The translations under genes were made by a program, and so were the position numbers. From positions 1-20,887 of the forward strand of contig CAYPEK010000074.1 of the NCBI GenBank assembly GCA_964409645.1: a stretch of DNA of 20,887 nucleotides, written 5' to 3'. Position 1 is the stretch's first letter; the number at the start of each line of letters is the position of its first letter. The notes under the pieces were generated by a model. That model was not told where the DNA came from. It saw nothing but the letters and a program-made list of their open reading frames with translations, and made no database searches. This document shows positions 1-6,752 of the stretch, one piece after another. Source of the DNA: CAYPEK01 sp964409645. Its GTDB lineage: Bacteria > UBP15 > UBA6099.

Positions 1-1
1 G

Positions 2-922
2 CCGAACATCGCGGTGGTCGGCGGCGCGTGTTCGCAGGTGTCGTTCACGACGCCGGGGTTTCCCGCGCCGGGCGACACGCTACATTCGAGTCCGTCGGTG
101 AACGGACCCGGCGGGCGCGCGATCGCGGTTGCGACCGGGCTGTCGGCGCTCGAATGCCGGGTGTTTTTTCTTTCGGCGGTGGGCTTGGACCAGCAGGGCG
201 TGCGCCTGCTCGCCGCACTGAAGGATCGCCGCATCAATGTGGACTATGTCGAACGGCTCGAACACGCCGCGACGGAGACGATGTGCGCGCTGAAGGACAC
301 GGAGGGCAACGCGGCGCGCGTGGTGCCCGGCGGCGCGGTGTCGAACATGTCGCGGTCGCCGCTTTTTTTGTCGCGGGCGATGATCTCGTCCTGTCAGCTC
401 ATGGTGCTGCTGCCGGACATCCCGGAGGACACGTTCCGGTTCGCGCTCGAGATGGCGCGGTACTACCGGGTGCCGACGGCTGCCGCGGCGACGCCGCCGA
501 ACAGGATGCCGGCGAAGCTGATCCCGTGGGTCGATATGCTGATTGTCAACCAGTCGGAGGCGCGCGCGCTGACGCGGGTTGATGCGAACTCGCTGGAGGG
601 CGCGAACGAGGCTCTGAATTTTCTGCTGAAACGCGGGGCTGGCTCGGTTGTGCTGTATCTTGGACGCAACGGCGCTGCGGCGTCGGCGGATGTCGGGGGG
701 ACGTTTTATGTCCCCGCGACTAAGTGCGCGCATCCGTACACGCCGGCCGCGGAGGATGCGTTTGCGGCGGGGCTGACGGCGTCGCTGACATTGAACGCGC
801 CGCTCGCGGAGGCGGTGACGTTCGCGGTGGGTTGCGCGGCGGCAACTGCGGCCAAGCAGGGCGCGGAGGAACCGGTGACGTACGCGGATGTGCGCAGGGT
901 GATGGAGATAGGGAAACGGTGA
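2..922 (+). CDS. PfkB/ribokinase-family sugar kinase, 5'-truncated, degenerate motifs
   Basis: The reading frame is open to the left edge of the window (codons begin at base 2, reading PNIAVVGGACSQVSF), so the true start lies outside; a GTG at 14 is an unlikely start because the PNIAVVGG strand before it belongs to the fold. The protein has the PfkB/ribokinase layout: an N-terminal beta strand, a glycine-rich substrate loop (GPGGRAIAVATGL), a central Rossmann-like part with LIVNQSEARAL, and a C-terminal DAFAAGL helix. Family members phosphorylate sugars or nucleosides in the cytoplasm. Two key motifs are altered. The usual GRNIA-type loop has Ala in place of Asn, and the GAGD anion-hole motif reads AAED at 746-757; only the catalytic Asp is kept. 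It may act on an unusual substrate or have lost activity. It is followed 221 bp later by a sugar-phosphate isomerase gene on the same strand, which suggests a shared sugar or aminosugar pathway. Confidence 0.8.
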   Translation, partial: PNIAVVGGACSQVSFTTPGFPAPGDTLHSSPSVNGPGGRAIAVATGLSALECRVFFLSAVGLDQQGVRLLAALKDRRINVDYVERLEHAATETMCALKDTEGNAARVVPGGAVSNMSRSPLFLSRAMISSCQLMVLLPDIPEDTFRFALEMARYYRVPTAAAATPPNRMPAKLIPWVDMLIVNQSEARALTRVDANSLEGANEALNFLLKRGAGSVVLYLGRNGAAASADVGGTFYVPATKCAHPYTPAAEDAFAAGLTASLTLNAPLAEAVTFAVGCAAATAAKQGAEEPVTYADVRRVMEIGKR

Positions 923-927
923 TAAAA

Positions 928-1000
928 GTAGCGAGGATAGAGTAGCGAGTAGCGAGGGAAAAGATAAAATAGTAGATAGTAGGGTAGTAGAATAGTAGAT
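928..1000. repeat. Degenerate minisatellite, GTAGCGAG and AGTAG-type units
   Basis: Directly after the kinase stop there is a purine-rich low-complexity stretch. GTAGCGAG occurs at 928-935, 942-949 and 949-956, and ATAGTAGAT occurs at 969-977 and 992-1000 with further AGTAG units between. It contains many TAG stops in the plus frames and no plausible gene. Function is unknown; it resembles intergenic simple-repeat expansions. Confidence 0.6.
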
Positions 1001-1036
1001 GGGGAAAAGACAAAAAGCAACATACAAAATATGTAG

Positions 1037-1058
1037 GGCGGGGTCGCCGCACCCCGCC
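1037..1058. repeat. GC-rich inverted repeat, 8-bp perfect stem
   Basis: GGCGGGGT (1037-1044) and ACCCCGCC (1051-1058) form a perfect 8-bp stem around a 6-base loop CGCCGC. No T-run follows on the plus strand, so it is not a canonical intrinsic terminator. Together with the preceding minisatellite it may be a REP-like dispersed intergenic element. The rest of 923-1143 shows no gene; a ribosome-binding-site-like GAGAGG lies just before the next start. Confidence 0.5.
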
Positions 1059-1143
1059 ATCAGCCGCGCGCGTAAGCAAGCGGTCGCTAAGAGTGAATTT
1101 AAGACAACTGCAAGGATATAGCAGCGGGAAGAGAGGTAACGGG

Positions 1144-2150
1144 ATGAGTCAGATGTTGAAAGAGATCAAGGAACAGCCGGCGGCGTTGAGCAGGTTGTGG
1201 AAGGGCGAGAAGAAGAACATTGCGGCGATTGCGGAGCGGATTCGCAAACACAATCCGACGTTGTTCGAGGTGGCGGCGCGCGGTAGTTCGGACAACGCGG
1301 CGACTTTCGGAAAGTATCTGCTCGAATACGCGAACGGGCTGCCGTGTTCGCTGACGGCGCCGTCGATCCATACGGTTTACGGGCGGCATCCGAATATGAA
1401 GAGCGCGGTGGTGATCGGCGTTTCGCAGTCAGGCGAGGGGACGGACATCAACGAATCCGTGGCGTCCGCGCGGAAGACGGGCGCTTACACGATCGGGATA
1501 ACGAACACGGCGGGATCGGGACTGTCGAAGGCGGCGGACGATGTGATTCTGCTGCACGCGGGTTTGGAGAAGGCGCTCGCGGCGACGAAGACTTACACGT
1601 GCCAGCTTATGGCGCTGATGATGCTCTCGGGGTTTCTAAGCGGGGACAAGAAGTTTCTCGACGCGGTGGAGCGCGCGCCGGAGCAGATGAACAAAATTCT
1701 CGAACTCGAGGATTACATCACGGCGCTGAGCGAACGCTATCGCTATATGGACCGGTGTGTGATAATCGGCCGCGGGTTCAATTACTCGACTGTGCGGGAG
1801 GCGGCGCTGAAGCTGATGGAGACGAGTTATGTCGTGGCGCAGCCGTTCAGCACGGCGGACTTCCAGCACGGGCCGATCGCGATGACGGGCGCGGGGTTCC
1901 CGACGTTTGTATGCGTGCCGGAAGGCAGGATGGCCGGGCCGCTGCAGACGCTCTGCGGCGAACTGAAAGAGAAAGGGCTCGAAACGGTTGTTGTATCGTC
2001 GCGAAAGGCGGCGCTGAAACTGGCGTCGAAGGCGGTGGAGATACCGGTGTCGGTGGAGGAGACGATAAGCCCGCTCCTCTATATTGTGCCGTTCCAGTTT
2101 TTTGCTAATGCGCTATCATTCGCGCGCGGCCTCGATCCGGATCATCCGCG
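1144..2150 (+). CDS. SIS-domain sugar-phosphate isomerase/deaminase (GlmS C-terminal/NagB-II-like), 3' end in gap
   Basis: The start ATG at 1144 is preceded by GAGAGG at a fitting distance and gives MSQMLKEIKEQP, the usual N-terminus of this family; the frame stays open upstream to 1093 but without support. Two SIS domains are visible. The first has ARGSSDNAA (about residues 45-53), SQSGEGTD (94-101, the phosphosugar-binding loop) and ATKTYT (147-152); the second has GFNYSTVREAALKL and FQHGPIAM. Family members isomerise or deaminate hexosamine phosphates (NagB-II, GlmS isomerase half) or act on related aminosugar or fructosamine phosphates in the cytoplasm. There is no N-terminal glutaminase domain, so it is not full GlmS. 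The sequence reaches GLDPDHPR, normally about 10 residues from the end of such proteins, then enters the N gap. Pairing with a PfkB kinase suggests aminosugar or glycated-amine catabolism; exact substrate unknown. Confidence 0.85.
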
Positions 2151-2250
2151 NNNNNNNNNNNNNNNNNNNNNNNNNNNNNNNNNNNNNNNNNNNNNNNNNN
2201 NNNNNNNNNNNNNNNNNNNNNNNNNNNNNNNNNNNNNNNNNNNNNNNNNN
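2151..2250. other. Assembly gap (100 N placeholder)
   Basis: Exactly 100 N, the usual placeholder for a gap of unknown size. It hides the last residues of the SIS gene, the intergenic space and the start of the methyltransferase gene. The flanking sequences share no obvious overlap. Confidence 0.95.
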
Positions 2251-2826
2251 TGGGAACACACTCTTTGGCTTGGATATCAGGTGTTTAAGACTCCATTCGA
2301 CCTGTGGGTGTATCAGGAGATTATTAACGAGTTGAGGCCGGACGTGATAGTTGAAACGGGAATTGCGCGCGGAGGAAGTGTGGCGTATCTGCTGAGCATC
2401 TGCCGGCTTGTCGGCAAAGGCGAGGTGGTCGGAGTGGATATCGAGATCACCTCGCAGGCTTCGCATCTCGCTAACGTACCGGACGTCACGTTGCTGAAAG
2501 GCAGCTCGACGGACCCCGGAATTGTTCAACAGGTGAAGGATATAATTCGCGGTCGAAGCGCACTCGTAATACTTGATTCGGATCACGCGAGGGACCATGT
2601 GCTGGAAGAAATGCGCCTCTACAGCGAATTCGTTCCTGTCGGCGGATACATGATCGTCGAGGATTCGAATGTGAACGGCCACCCGATAAAACCGGAGCAT
2701 GGCCCCGGCCCGTACGAGGCGATCGAGGCGTTTCTCGCGGAGTGCGACGACTTTGAGATCGATAAGTCGCGTGAGAAATACTACCTCACGTTCAATCCGA
2801 ACGGCTATCTGAGACGGATAAAGTAA
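2251..2826 (+). CDS. CmcI-like (cephalosporin hydroxylase family) SAM-dependent methyltransferase, 5' end in gap
   Basis: The visible part encodes about 191 residues with the hallmarks of the cephalosporin hydroxylase/CmcI family, which are class I SAM-dependent O-methyltransferases also found acting on rhamnosyl and other glycan groups. Seen in order: DLWVYQEIINELRPD, VIVETGIARGGS (SAM-binding loop), VVGVDIEI (acidic end of beta 2), LLKGSSTDP, ALVILDSDHARDHVLEEM, GGYMIVEDSNVNG and the family signature GPGPYEAIEAFL. The N-terminus, probably a few tens of residues, lies in the gap. The frame happens to join the SIS gene through the Ns, which is an artefact. A glycosyltransferase follows 86 bp downstream, so a role in modifying a surface glycan is plausible but inferred. 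Confidence 0.85.
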   Translation, partial: WEHTLWLGYQVFKTPFDLWVYQEIINELRPDVIVETGIARGGSVAYLLSICRLVGKGEVVGVDIEITSQASHLANVPDVTLLKGSSTDPGIVQQVKDIIRGRSALVILDSDHARDHVLEEMRLYSEFVPVGGYMIVEDSNVNGHPIKPEHGPGPYEAIEAFLAECDDFEIDKSREKYYLTFNPNGYLRRIK

Positions 2827-2851
2827 TGCCGATGAGCAACCGCGCGCGGGA

Positions 2852-2880
2852 TTGACCTTACGCCCGGCGCGGCCGATAAT
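2852..2880 (+). promoter_or_regulatory. Sigma70-type promoter for the glycosyltransferase
   Basis: TTGACC (2852-2857) and GATAAT (2875-2880) are separated by exactly 17 bases and match 10 of 12 consensus positions. Transcription would start near 2887, leaving a leader of about 26 bases with a ribosome binding site (CGGAGGAG near 2900) before the ATG at 2913. Confidence 0.6.
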
Positions 2881-2912
2881 GAAACTGCATCTTTGATACG
2901 GAGGAGACAGCC

Positions 2913-4193
2913 ATGAAAATCACGCCGCAGACAGCGATATTCGTACTTCTTTCGTTCGAGGGGCCGGACCCGTATTCGCAGGCGGGCGGACTCGGCACGC
3001 GCGTTCACAACCTCTGCGAGTCGCTCGCGGAGCAGGGCTACGAGACGCACCTGTTCTTCGTCGGCGACCCGGAATTGCCCGGCGAGGAGGCGATTGTCGG
3101 CGGCAAGTACGTTCTGCATCGCTGGTCACAGTGGATCAGCCACTATCACCCGAACGGTGTCTATGACGGTGAAGATAATAAGGTCAACGACTACACGGGA
3201 AGCGTGCCGCAGTACATTCTGGACAACATCGCGCGACGCGCGGCGGCCGAGGGCAAGACGCTCGTCGTCATGGCGGAGGAATGGCACACCGTCGAGACGC
3301 TCTGCAGCCTCAGCGACCTGCTGAACTGGTACGGGATGCGGCGTAACTGTGTGATGCTCTGGAACGCGAACAACACGATGTCGTTCCACCGGATCAACTG
3401 GGGGCGGCTGACGTACGTATCGCGTATCACGGCGGTGAGTAAATTTATGAAGCAGATCATGGCCAATCTCGGGATGGAGTCGATCGTGATCCCGAACGGC
3501 ATACCGGAGCGGATGCTGAAGCCGCACAACCCGGAATATTTCTCGGCGATCAAATCCGTACTCGCGTCGCGCGGGTCGGGGCTGAACCTACTGAAAATCG
3601 GCAGGTTCGACCCGGCGAAGCGCTGGATCATGGCGGTGGAGGCGGCGGCGCGGCTCAAGCAGCGCGGCACGAACGTCACGCTGTTCATCCGCGGCGGGCT
3701 CGAACCGCACGGCGGCGAGGTGCTCGGCCATGCGGCATACCTCGGGCTCTCGGTAGCGGACGTAACGTCGCCTGACCGGAGGCCCACTGTGCTGCAGTCG
3801 ATTTCGCTAATCGAGAAGGCGCCCCGCGCGGACATCCTCAACCTGAAGTTCTTCCTGCCGGAGGAGTTCGTGCTGCTGATGTACGGCGCGTGCGACTCCG
3901 TGTTCGCGAACAGCGGCTTCGAGCCGTTCGGACTGGTCGGACTCGAAGTGATGGCGTCGGGCGGCCTCGCGGTCACCGGCGCTACGGGCGAGGACTACGT
4001 CATCCCGTTCGTTAACGCGATCACCGCCGAAACGAACGACCCGAACGAAATAGTTGCTTATCTGCAATATCTGTACGACGACCCGGCGGCGAAGGACCGC
4101 ATCAAGACCGAGGCGTACAAAACCGCGGCGCAGTTCACATGGCCGGTGGTCATCAACAACCTCGTCCGCCGCATCGAGTACATCGGGATGTGA
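2913..4193 (+). CDS. GT4-like glycosyltransferase (starch synthase-like N-terminus)
   Basis: This 426-residue cytoplasmic protein has a two-lobed GT-B fold typical of retaining glycosyltransferases that use nucleotide sugars. The N-terminal lobe carries SQAGGLGTRVHNLCESLAEQG (residues 22-42), the glycine-rich loop seen in glycogen synthase and GT4 enzymes. The C-terminal lobe has AVSKFMK and IPNGIPE (174-199), KIGRFDPAKRW (228-238) and the E-x7-E motif FEPFGLVGLE (Glu337 and Glu345) that contacts the nucleotide sugar. The start is well supported by a GGAGGAG site and the promoter just upstream. The segment between about 265 and 300 is longer than in minimal GT4 enzymes. The donor and acceptor cannot be told from sequence; the neighbouring methyltransferase suggests a glycan assembly role. 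It ends shortly before a strong terminator. Confidence 0.85.
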   Translation: MKITPQTAIFVLLSFEGPDPYSQAGGLGTRVHNLCESLAEQGYETHLFFVGDPELPGEEAIVGGKYVLHRWSQWISHYHPNGVYDGEDNKVNDYTGSVPQYILDNIARRAAAEGKTLVVMAEEWHTVETLCSLSDLLNWYGMRRNCVMLWNANNTMSFHRINWGRLTYVSRITAVSKFMKQIMANLGMESIVIPNGIPERMLKPHNPEYFSAIKSVLASRGSGLNLLKIGRFDPAKRWIMAVEAAARLKQRGTNVTLFIRGGLEPHGGEVLGHAAYLGLSVADVTSPDRRPTVLQSISLIEKAPRADILNLKFFLPEEFVLLMYGACDSVFANSGFEPFGLVGLEVMASGGLAVTGATGEDYVIPFVNAITAETNDPNEIVAYLQYLYDDPAAKDRIKTEAYKTAAQFTWPVVINNLVRRIEYIGM

Positions 4194-4231
4194 GCGATAC
4201 AGCGCTAGGCTGTACGTATTTAGATAAAATT

Positions 4232-4268
4232 AAAGCGGGCGATCGTCATGATCGCCCGCTTTTTGTTT
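4232..4268. terminator. Intrinsic terminator between converging genes
   Basis: A 13-bp stem (4232-4244 with 4250-4262) around loop GTCAT is followed by TTTTGTTTT on the plus strand, ending the glycosyltransferase transcript. On the minus strand the stem is followed by TTTAATTTTA, so it can also stop the giant gene that ends at 4298. A smaller 6-bp hairpin (TACAGC 4198-4203 with GCTGTA 4209-4214) lies just after the glycosyltransferase stop. Confidence 0.85.
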
Positions 4269-4297
4269 TGCTGCTTCGAATGGCTCTATTCAAACGA

Positions 4298-6652
4298 TTA
4301 GAATAAAACTGTTGTCGGAACGACACGGGCTGTAGTAGTGCCGTCACCGAGTTGACCTGAATTATTATACCCCCAGCATTTAATATTGCCGTCAGATGTA
4401 AGGGCACATGTATGATAGTCTCCCGCCGACATTCCGATCGCGTTCGAAAGACCGCTTACGGCAACCGGTGTTGAACTGTTGGTAGCCGTTCCGTTTCCGA
4501 GTTCCCCCACACCATTGTAACCCCAGCAATTAATTGTGTTGTCCGCAAGCAGGGCACATGTGTGAAGACCGCCTGTTGATATGGCAATTGCGTTGTTGAT
4601 GCCGCTGACGGCAACAGGGGTATAGCTGTCTGCGATTGATCCGTTGCCGAGCTGACCGTATAAGTTATATCCCCAACATTTCACTGAGGAATCCGACATA
4701 AGGGCACAGGTGAAGAATGCACTCGCGGAGATTGAAGTTGCTCCGCTGATGCCGTTCACATTAATCGGTGTCGTGCTGTCTGTAGTTGTCCCGTTGCCTA
4801 GTTCGCCATTGGTGTTACTGCCCCAGCATTGAACATCTCCGCCTGAAAGAAGTGCGCATGAGTGCCATTCACCCGCAGAGATAGCGATTGCGTTACTTAT
4901 ACCGTTGACGATGACGGGAGTGTAGCTGTTCGTGGTCGATCCGTTGCCGAGTTGTCCGTGACCGTTGTACCCCCAGCATTCGACCGATCCGCCTGTTAGC
5001 AGTGCGCAGGCATGAGAGTAACCTGACGAAACTGCAGAAACGCCGCTGAGTCCGCTCACCGTCACTGGTGTTGCGCTGCTTGTTGTTGTTCCGTTACCGA
5101 GCTGGCCGTAAAAATTGCTTCCCCAGCATTCAACTGTTCCATTCGAGAGGACGGTGCAGGTGCTCGCTCCCGCCGATATCGAAGCTGCGTTGGTAATGCC
5201 GCTGATTGTTACAGGAATCAGGCTTGTCTGTGTAGCGCTACCTCCATCGTAGTAGCCCCAGCATCTGACGGTGTTATCTGTCAATATTACGCACGACTGG
5301 GCATTTCCGGCTTCGAGTGCCGTGAAAGGATTCGTGCCGGTTGTGGATATCAAAACAAAGGCCTGAGCAGTGCCGCCGTCGCTGTCTGTTACTGTAAGTG
5401 TTGCGGTAAACAATCCGTTTGTCGTGTAGGTGTGCGACGTATCCTGCTGACTGCTTGTCGGGGATCCGTCACCGAAATCCCAGAGGTATGTTACGCATGA
5501 GCCGTCCGCATAAGTACAGCCGCCTGTGAAATCGACATTGAGAGGCGAGGCGCCTGTTTTTGGCGTTGCCGATGCGCTTGCCGTGGGCGGATTAAAAACA
5601 ACTATCGGATTCTGCACGTCTGCGGATATAACGCCGTTCAACCGGCATCCGGGTGTGTAGTTTCCTTTTGTGTAATATGCGCAGGTCAAATTGCTGCCGC
5701 TCATTTGACTCCATGATGATGCGGTGTCGCATCTGCCTTCGACATATGTAGCGTTGCCTGTAACCGTACAGGTTAGCGTTGTGGAGGCGTATCCGTTGGC
5801 CAGAACCAGAGATGTTGAAGCTACTGAAGCGGAAACGGATGCGTTAAGGCAGTAGGCGTTTATGGTGTTCGGATTTAAACAGATGTCGGTCGTTTGTGAA
5901 TCACTGTCGTCGCATTCGGTGTCGTTGAGGCAAGCAATAGTCTGGTGCAGGCATTGGGAATACGTGGTTCCGGGAAAATTACAAACATCCGTTGTGTGGG
6001 AATTGGCATCGTCGCAGTCGGAGTCAGCGGAGCAGTTCGGAGTAAAACAATATGAGCCTGCAACGCCGGGATTGTAGCATTTACCCGATGAACAATCGGC
6101 ATCAGAATAACATCCCGGATATGAACAATTTGAATTGTAAGTCGCCGGATTGTAGCATTTGCCTCCGGTTTTCAGAGAGCAATCCGAATCCGAGGAGCAG
6201 GTAATATAAGAGCAGCTTGCATATGCCAGTCCGGGGTTGTTGCACTTTCCGGAAATGCCTGCCGTACAGTCTGAGTCGGTGGAGCATGCATAACAGTACG
6301 CATTGTTTGCTCCGGGGTTGCCGCATTTGTTTCCTTTGTTTGCTGCTATGCAGTCTGAGTCTGTGGAGCAAACCGAGGTAAAGCAGTACGCATTGTTTGC
6401 TCCGGGGTTTTGGCATTTATTTCCTTTGTTTGCTGCTATGCAGTCTGAGTCTGCGGAGCAAACCGAGGTAAAGCAGTATGCATTGTATGCCCCGGGGTTT
6501 TGGCATTTGTTTCCTTTGTTTGCCGCTATGCAGTCTGAGTCTGTGGAACATGCATAACAGAACGCATTGTATGCTCCGGGGTTGCCGCATTTGTTTCCTT
6601 TGTTTGCCGCTATGCAGTCTGAGTCTGCGGAGCAAACCGGGGTGAAGCAGTA
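4298..6652 (-). CDS. Giant Cys-rich/PKD/RCC1 lipoprotein, C-terminal part (5' end in gap)
   Basis: The minus strand is open in one frame from 6652 to the stop at 4298; an internal ATG at 5704 is not the start, because the upstream codons continue the Cys-rich repeats without a stop. In order: YCFTPVCSADSDC at the gap edge; four near-identical IAANKGNKC repeats (6652-6290); a further three-part Cys unit (to about 6045); two CDD-type repeats with TTDVC and TTDIC (to about 5860); a linker of unknown fold (about 5850-5610); a PKD domain with YLWDFGDGS and a TATLTVTDSDGG strand (about 5600-5335); and seven RCC1-type repeats, each with a CWG core and most with GQLGNG or GELGNG. The C-terminus is a seven-bladed beta propeller, usual for extracellular protein or ligand binding. 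This is the continuation of the gene at 6753-9014, not a separate gene. Confidence 0.85.
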   Translation of the reverse strand, partial: YCFTPVCSADSDCIAANKGNKCGNPGAYNAFCYACSTDSDCIAANKGNKCQNPGAYNAYCFTSVCSADSDCIAANKGNKCQNPGANNAYCFTSVCSTDSDCIAANKGNKCGNPGANNAYCYACSTDSDCTAGISGKCNNPGLAYASCSYITCSSDSDCSLKTGGKCYNPATYNSNCSYPGCYSDADCSSGKCYNPGVAGSYCFTPNCSADSDCDDANSHTTDVCNFPGTTYSQCLHQTIACLNDTECDDSDSQTTDICLNPNTINAYCLNASVSASVASTSLVLANGYASTTLTCTVTGNATYVEGRCDTASSWSQMSGSNLTCAYYTKGNYTPGCRLNGVISADVQNPIVVFNPPTASASATPKTGASPLNVDFTGGCTYADGSCVTYLWDFGDGSPTSSQQDTSHTYTTNGLFTATLTVTDSDGGTAQAFVLISTTGTNPFTALEAGNAQSCVILTDNTVRCWGYYDGGSATQTSLIPVTISGITNAASISAGASTCTVLSNGTVECWGSNFYGQLGNGTTTSSATPVTVSGLSGVSAVSSGYSHACALLTGGSVECWGYNGHGQLGNGSTTNSYTPVIVNGISNAIAISAGEWHSCALLSGGDVQCWGSNTNGELGNGTTTDSTTPINVNGISGATSISASAFFTCALMSDSSVKCWGYNLYGQLGNGSIADSYTPVAVSGINNAIAISTGGLHTCALLADNTINCWGYNGVGELGNGTATNSSTPVAVSGLSNAIGMSAGDYHTCALTSDGNIKCWGYNNSGQLGDGTTTARVVPTTVLF
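4310..5320 (-). repeat. Seven RCC1-type propeller repeats, 150-bp period
   Basis: The codons for the CWG core recur at 4371, 4521, 4671, 4821, 4971 and 5121, exactly 150 bases apart (50 residues per blade). The seventh, near 5256, is about 135 bases on because that blade lacks the full GQLGNG segment. Each blade follows the pattern S-A-G-x-x-H-x-C-A-L-L-x-x-G-x-V-x-C-W-G. The regular Cys pairs suggest disulfides in an exported propeller. Confidence 0.85.
6290..6652 (-). repeat. Four nearly identical IAANKGNKC repeats, 90/84-bp period
   Basis: The shared stretch TTCCTTTGTTTGC recurs at 6331, 6421, 6511 and 6595, spaced 90, 90 and 84 bases. The units differ at only a few bases, far less than the other Cys repeats, so this block is recently expanded or kept uniform by recombination. 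It abuts the assembly gap, which it probably caused. Confidence 0.85.
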
Positions 6653-6752
6653 NNNNNNNNNNNNNNNNNNNNNNNNNNNNNNNNNNNNNNNNNNNNNNNN
6701 NNNNNNNNNNNNNNNNNNNNNNNNNNNNNNNNNNNNNNNNNNNNNNNNNNNN
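6653..6752. other. Assembly gap (100 N) inside a repeat, with 15-bp identical flanks
   Basis: The bases before the gap (6638-6652) and after it (6753-6767) are the same 15-mer, CGGGGTGAAGCAGTA. The two contigs could therefore simply overlap. Removing the Ns and one copy (115 bases) restores a single frame across the junction. Since the flanks are repeat sequence, missing extra repeat units are the alternative. Confidence 0.9.

Noticed and set aside
14..16. GTG as start of the PfkB kinase
   Set aside because: The fold-forming PNIAV residues precede it and the frame is open to the window edge; the gene is truncated.
80..1060. Long minus-strand open frame over the PfkB gene
   Set aside because: Arg/His-rich, no family pattern, fully shadowed by the conserved kinase frame; typical of high-GC antisense frames.
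1344..2108. Plus-strand open frame inside the SIS gene
   Set aside because: Shadow of the SIS gene; Gly/Arg-rich without any recognisable motif.
6102..6557. Short frames full of repeated LFPLFAAMQSES or KQRKQM on both strands
   Set aside because: They are frame-shifted readings of the Cys-rich repeats; the frame with conserved Cys/Asp pattern is the real one.
6290..6652. Repeats considered as a CRISPR array
   Set aside because: The 90-bp units have no unique spacers between short conserved repeats and are in-frame protein repeats.
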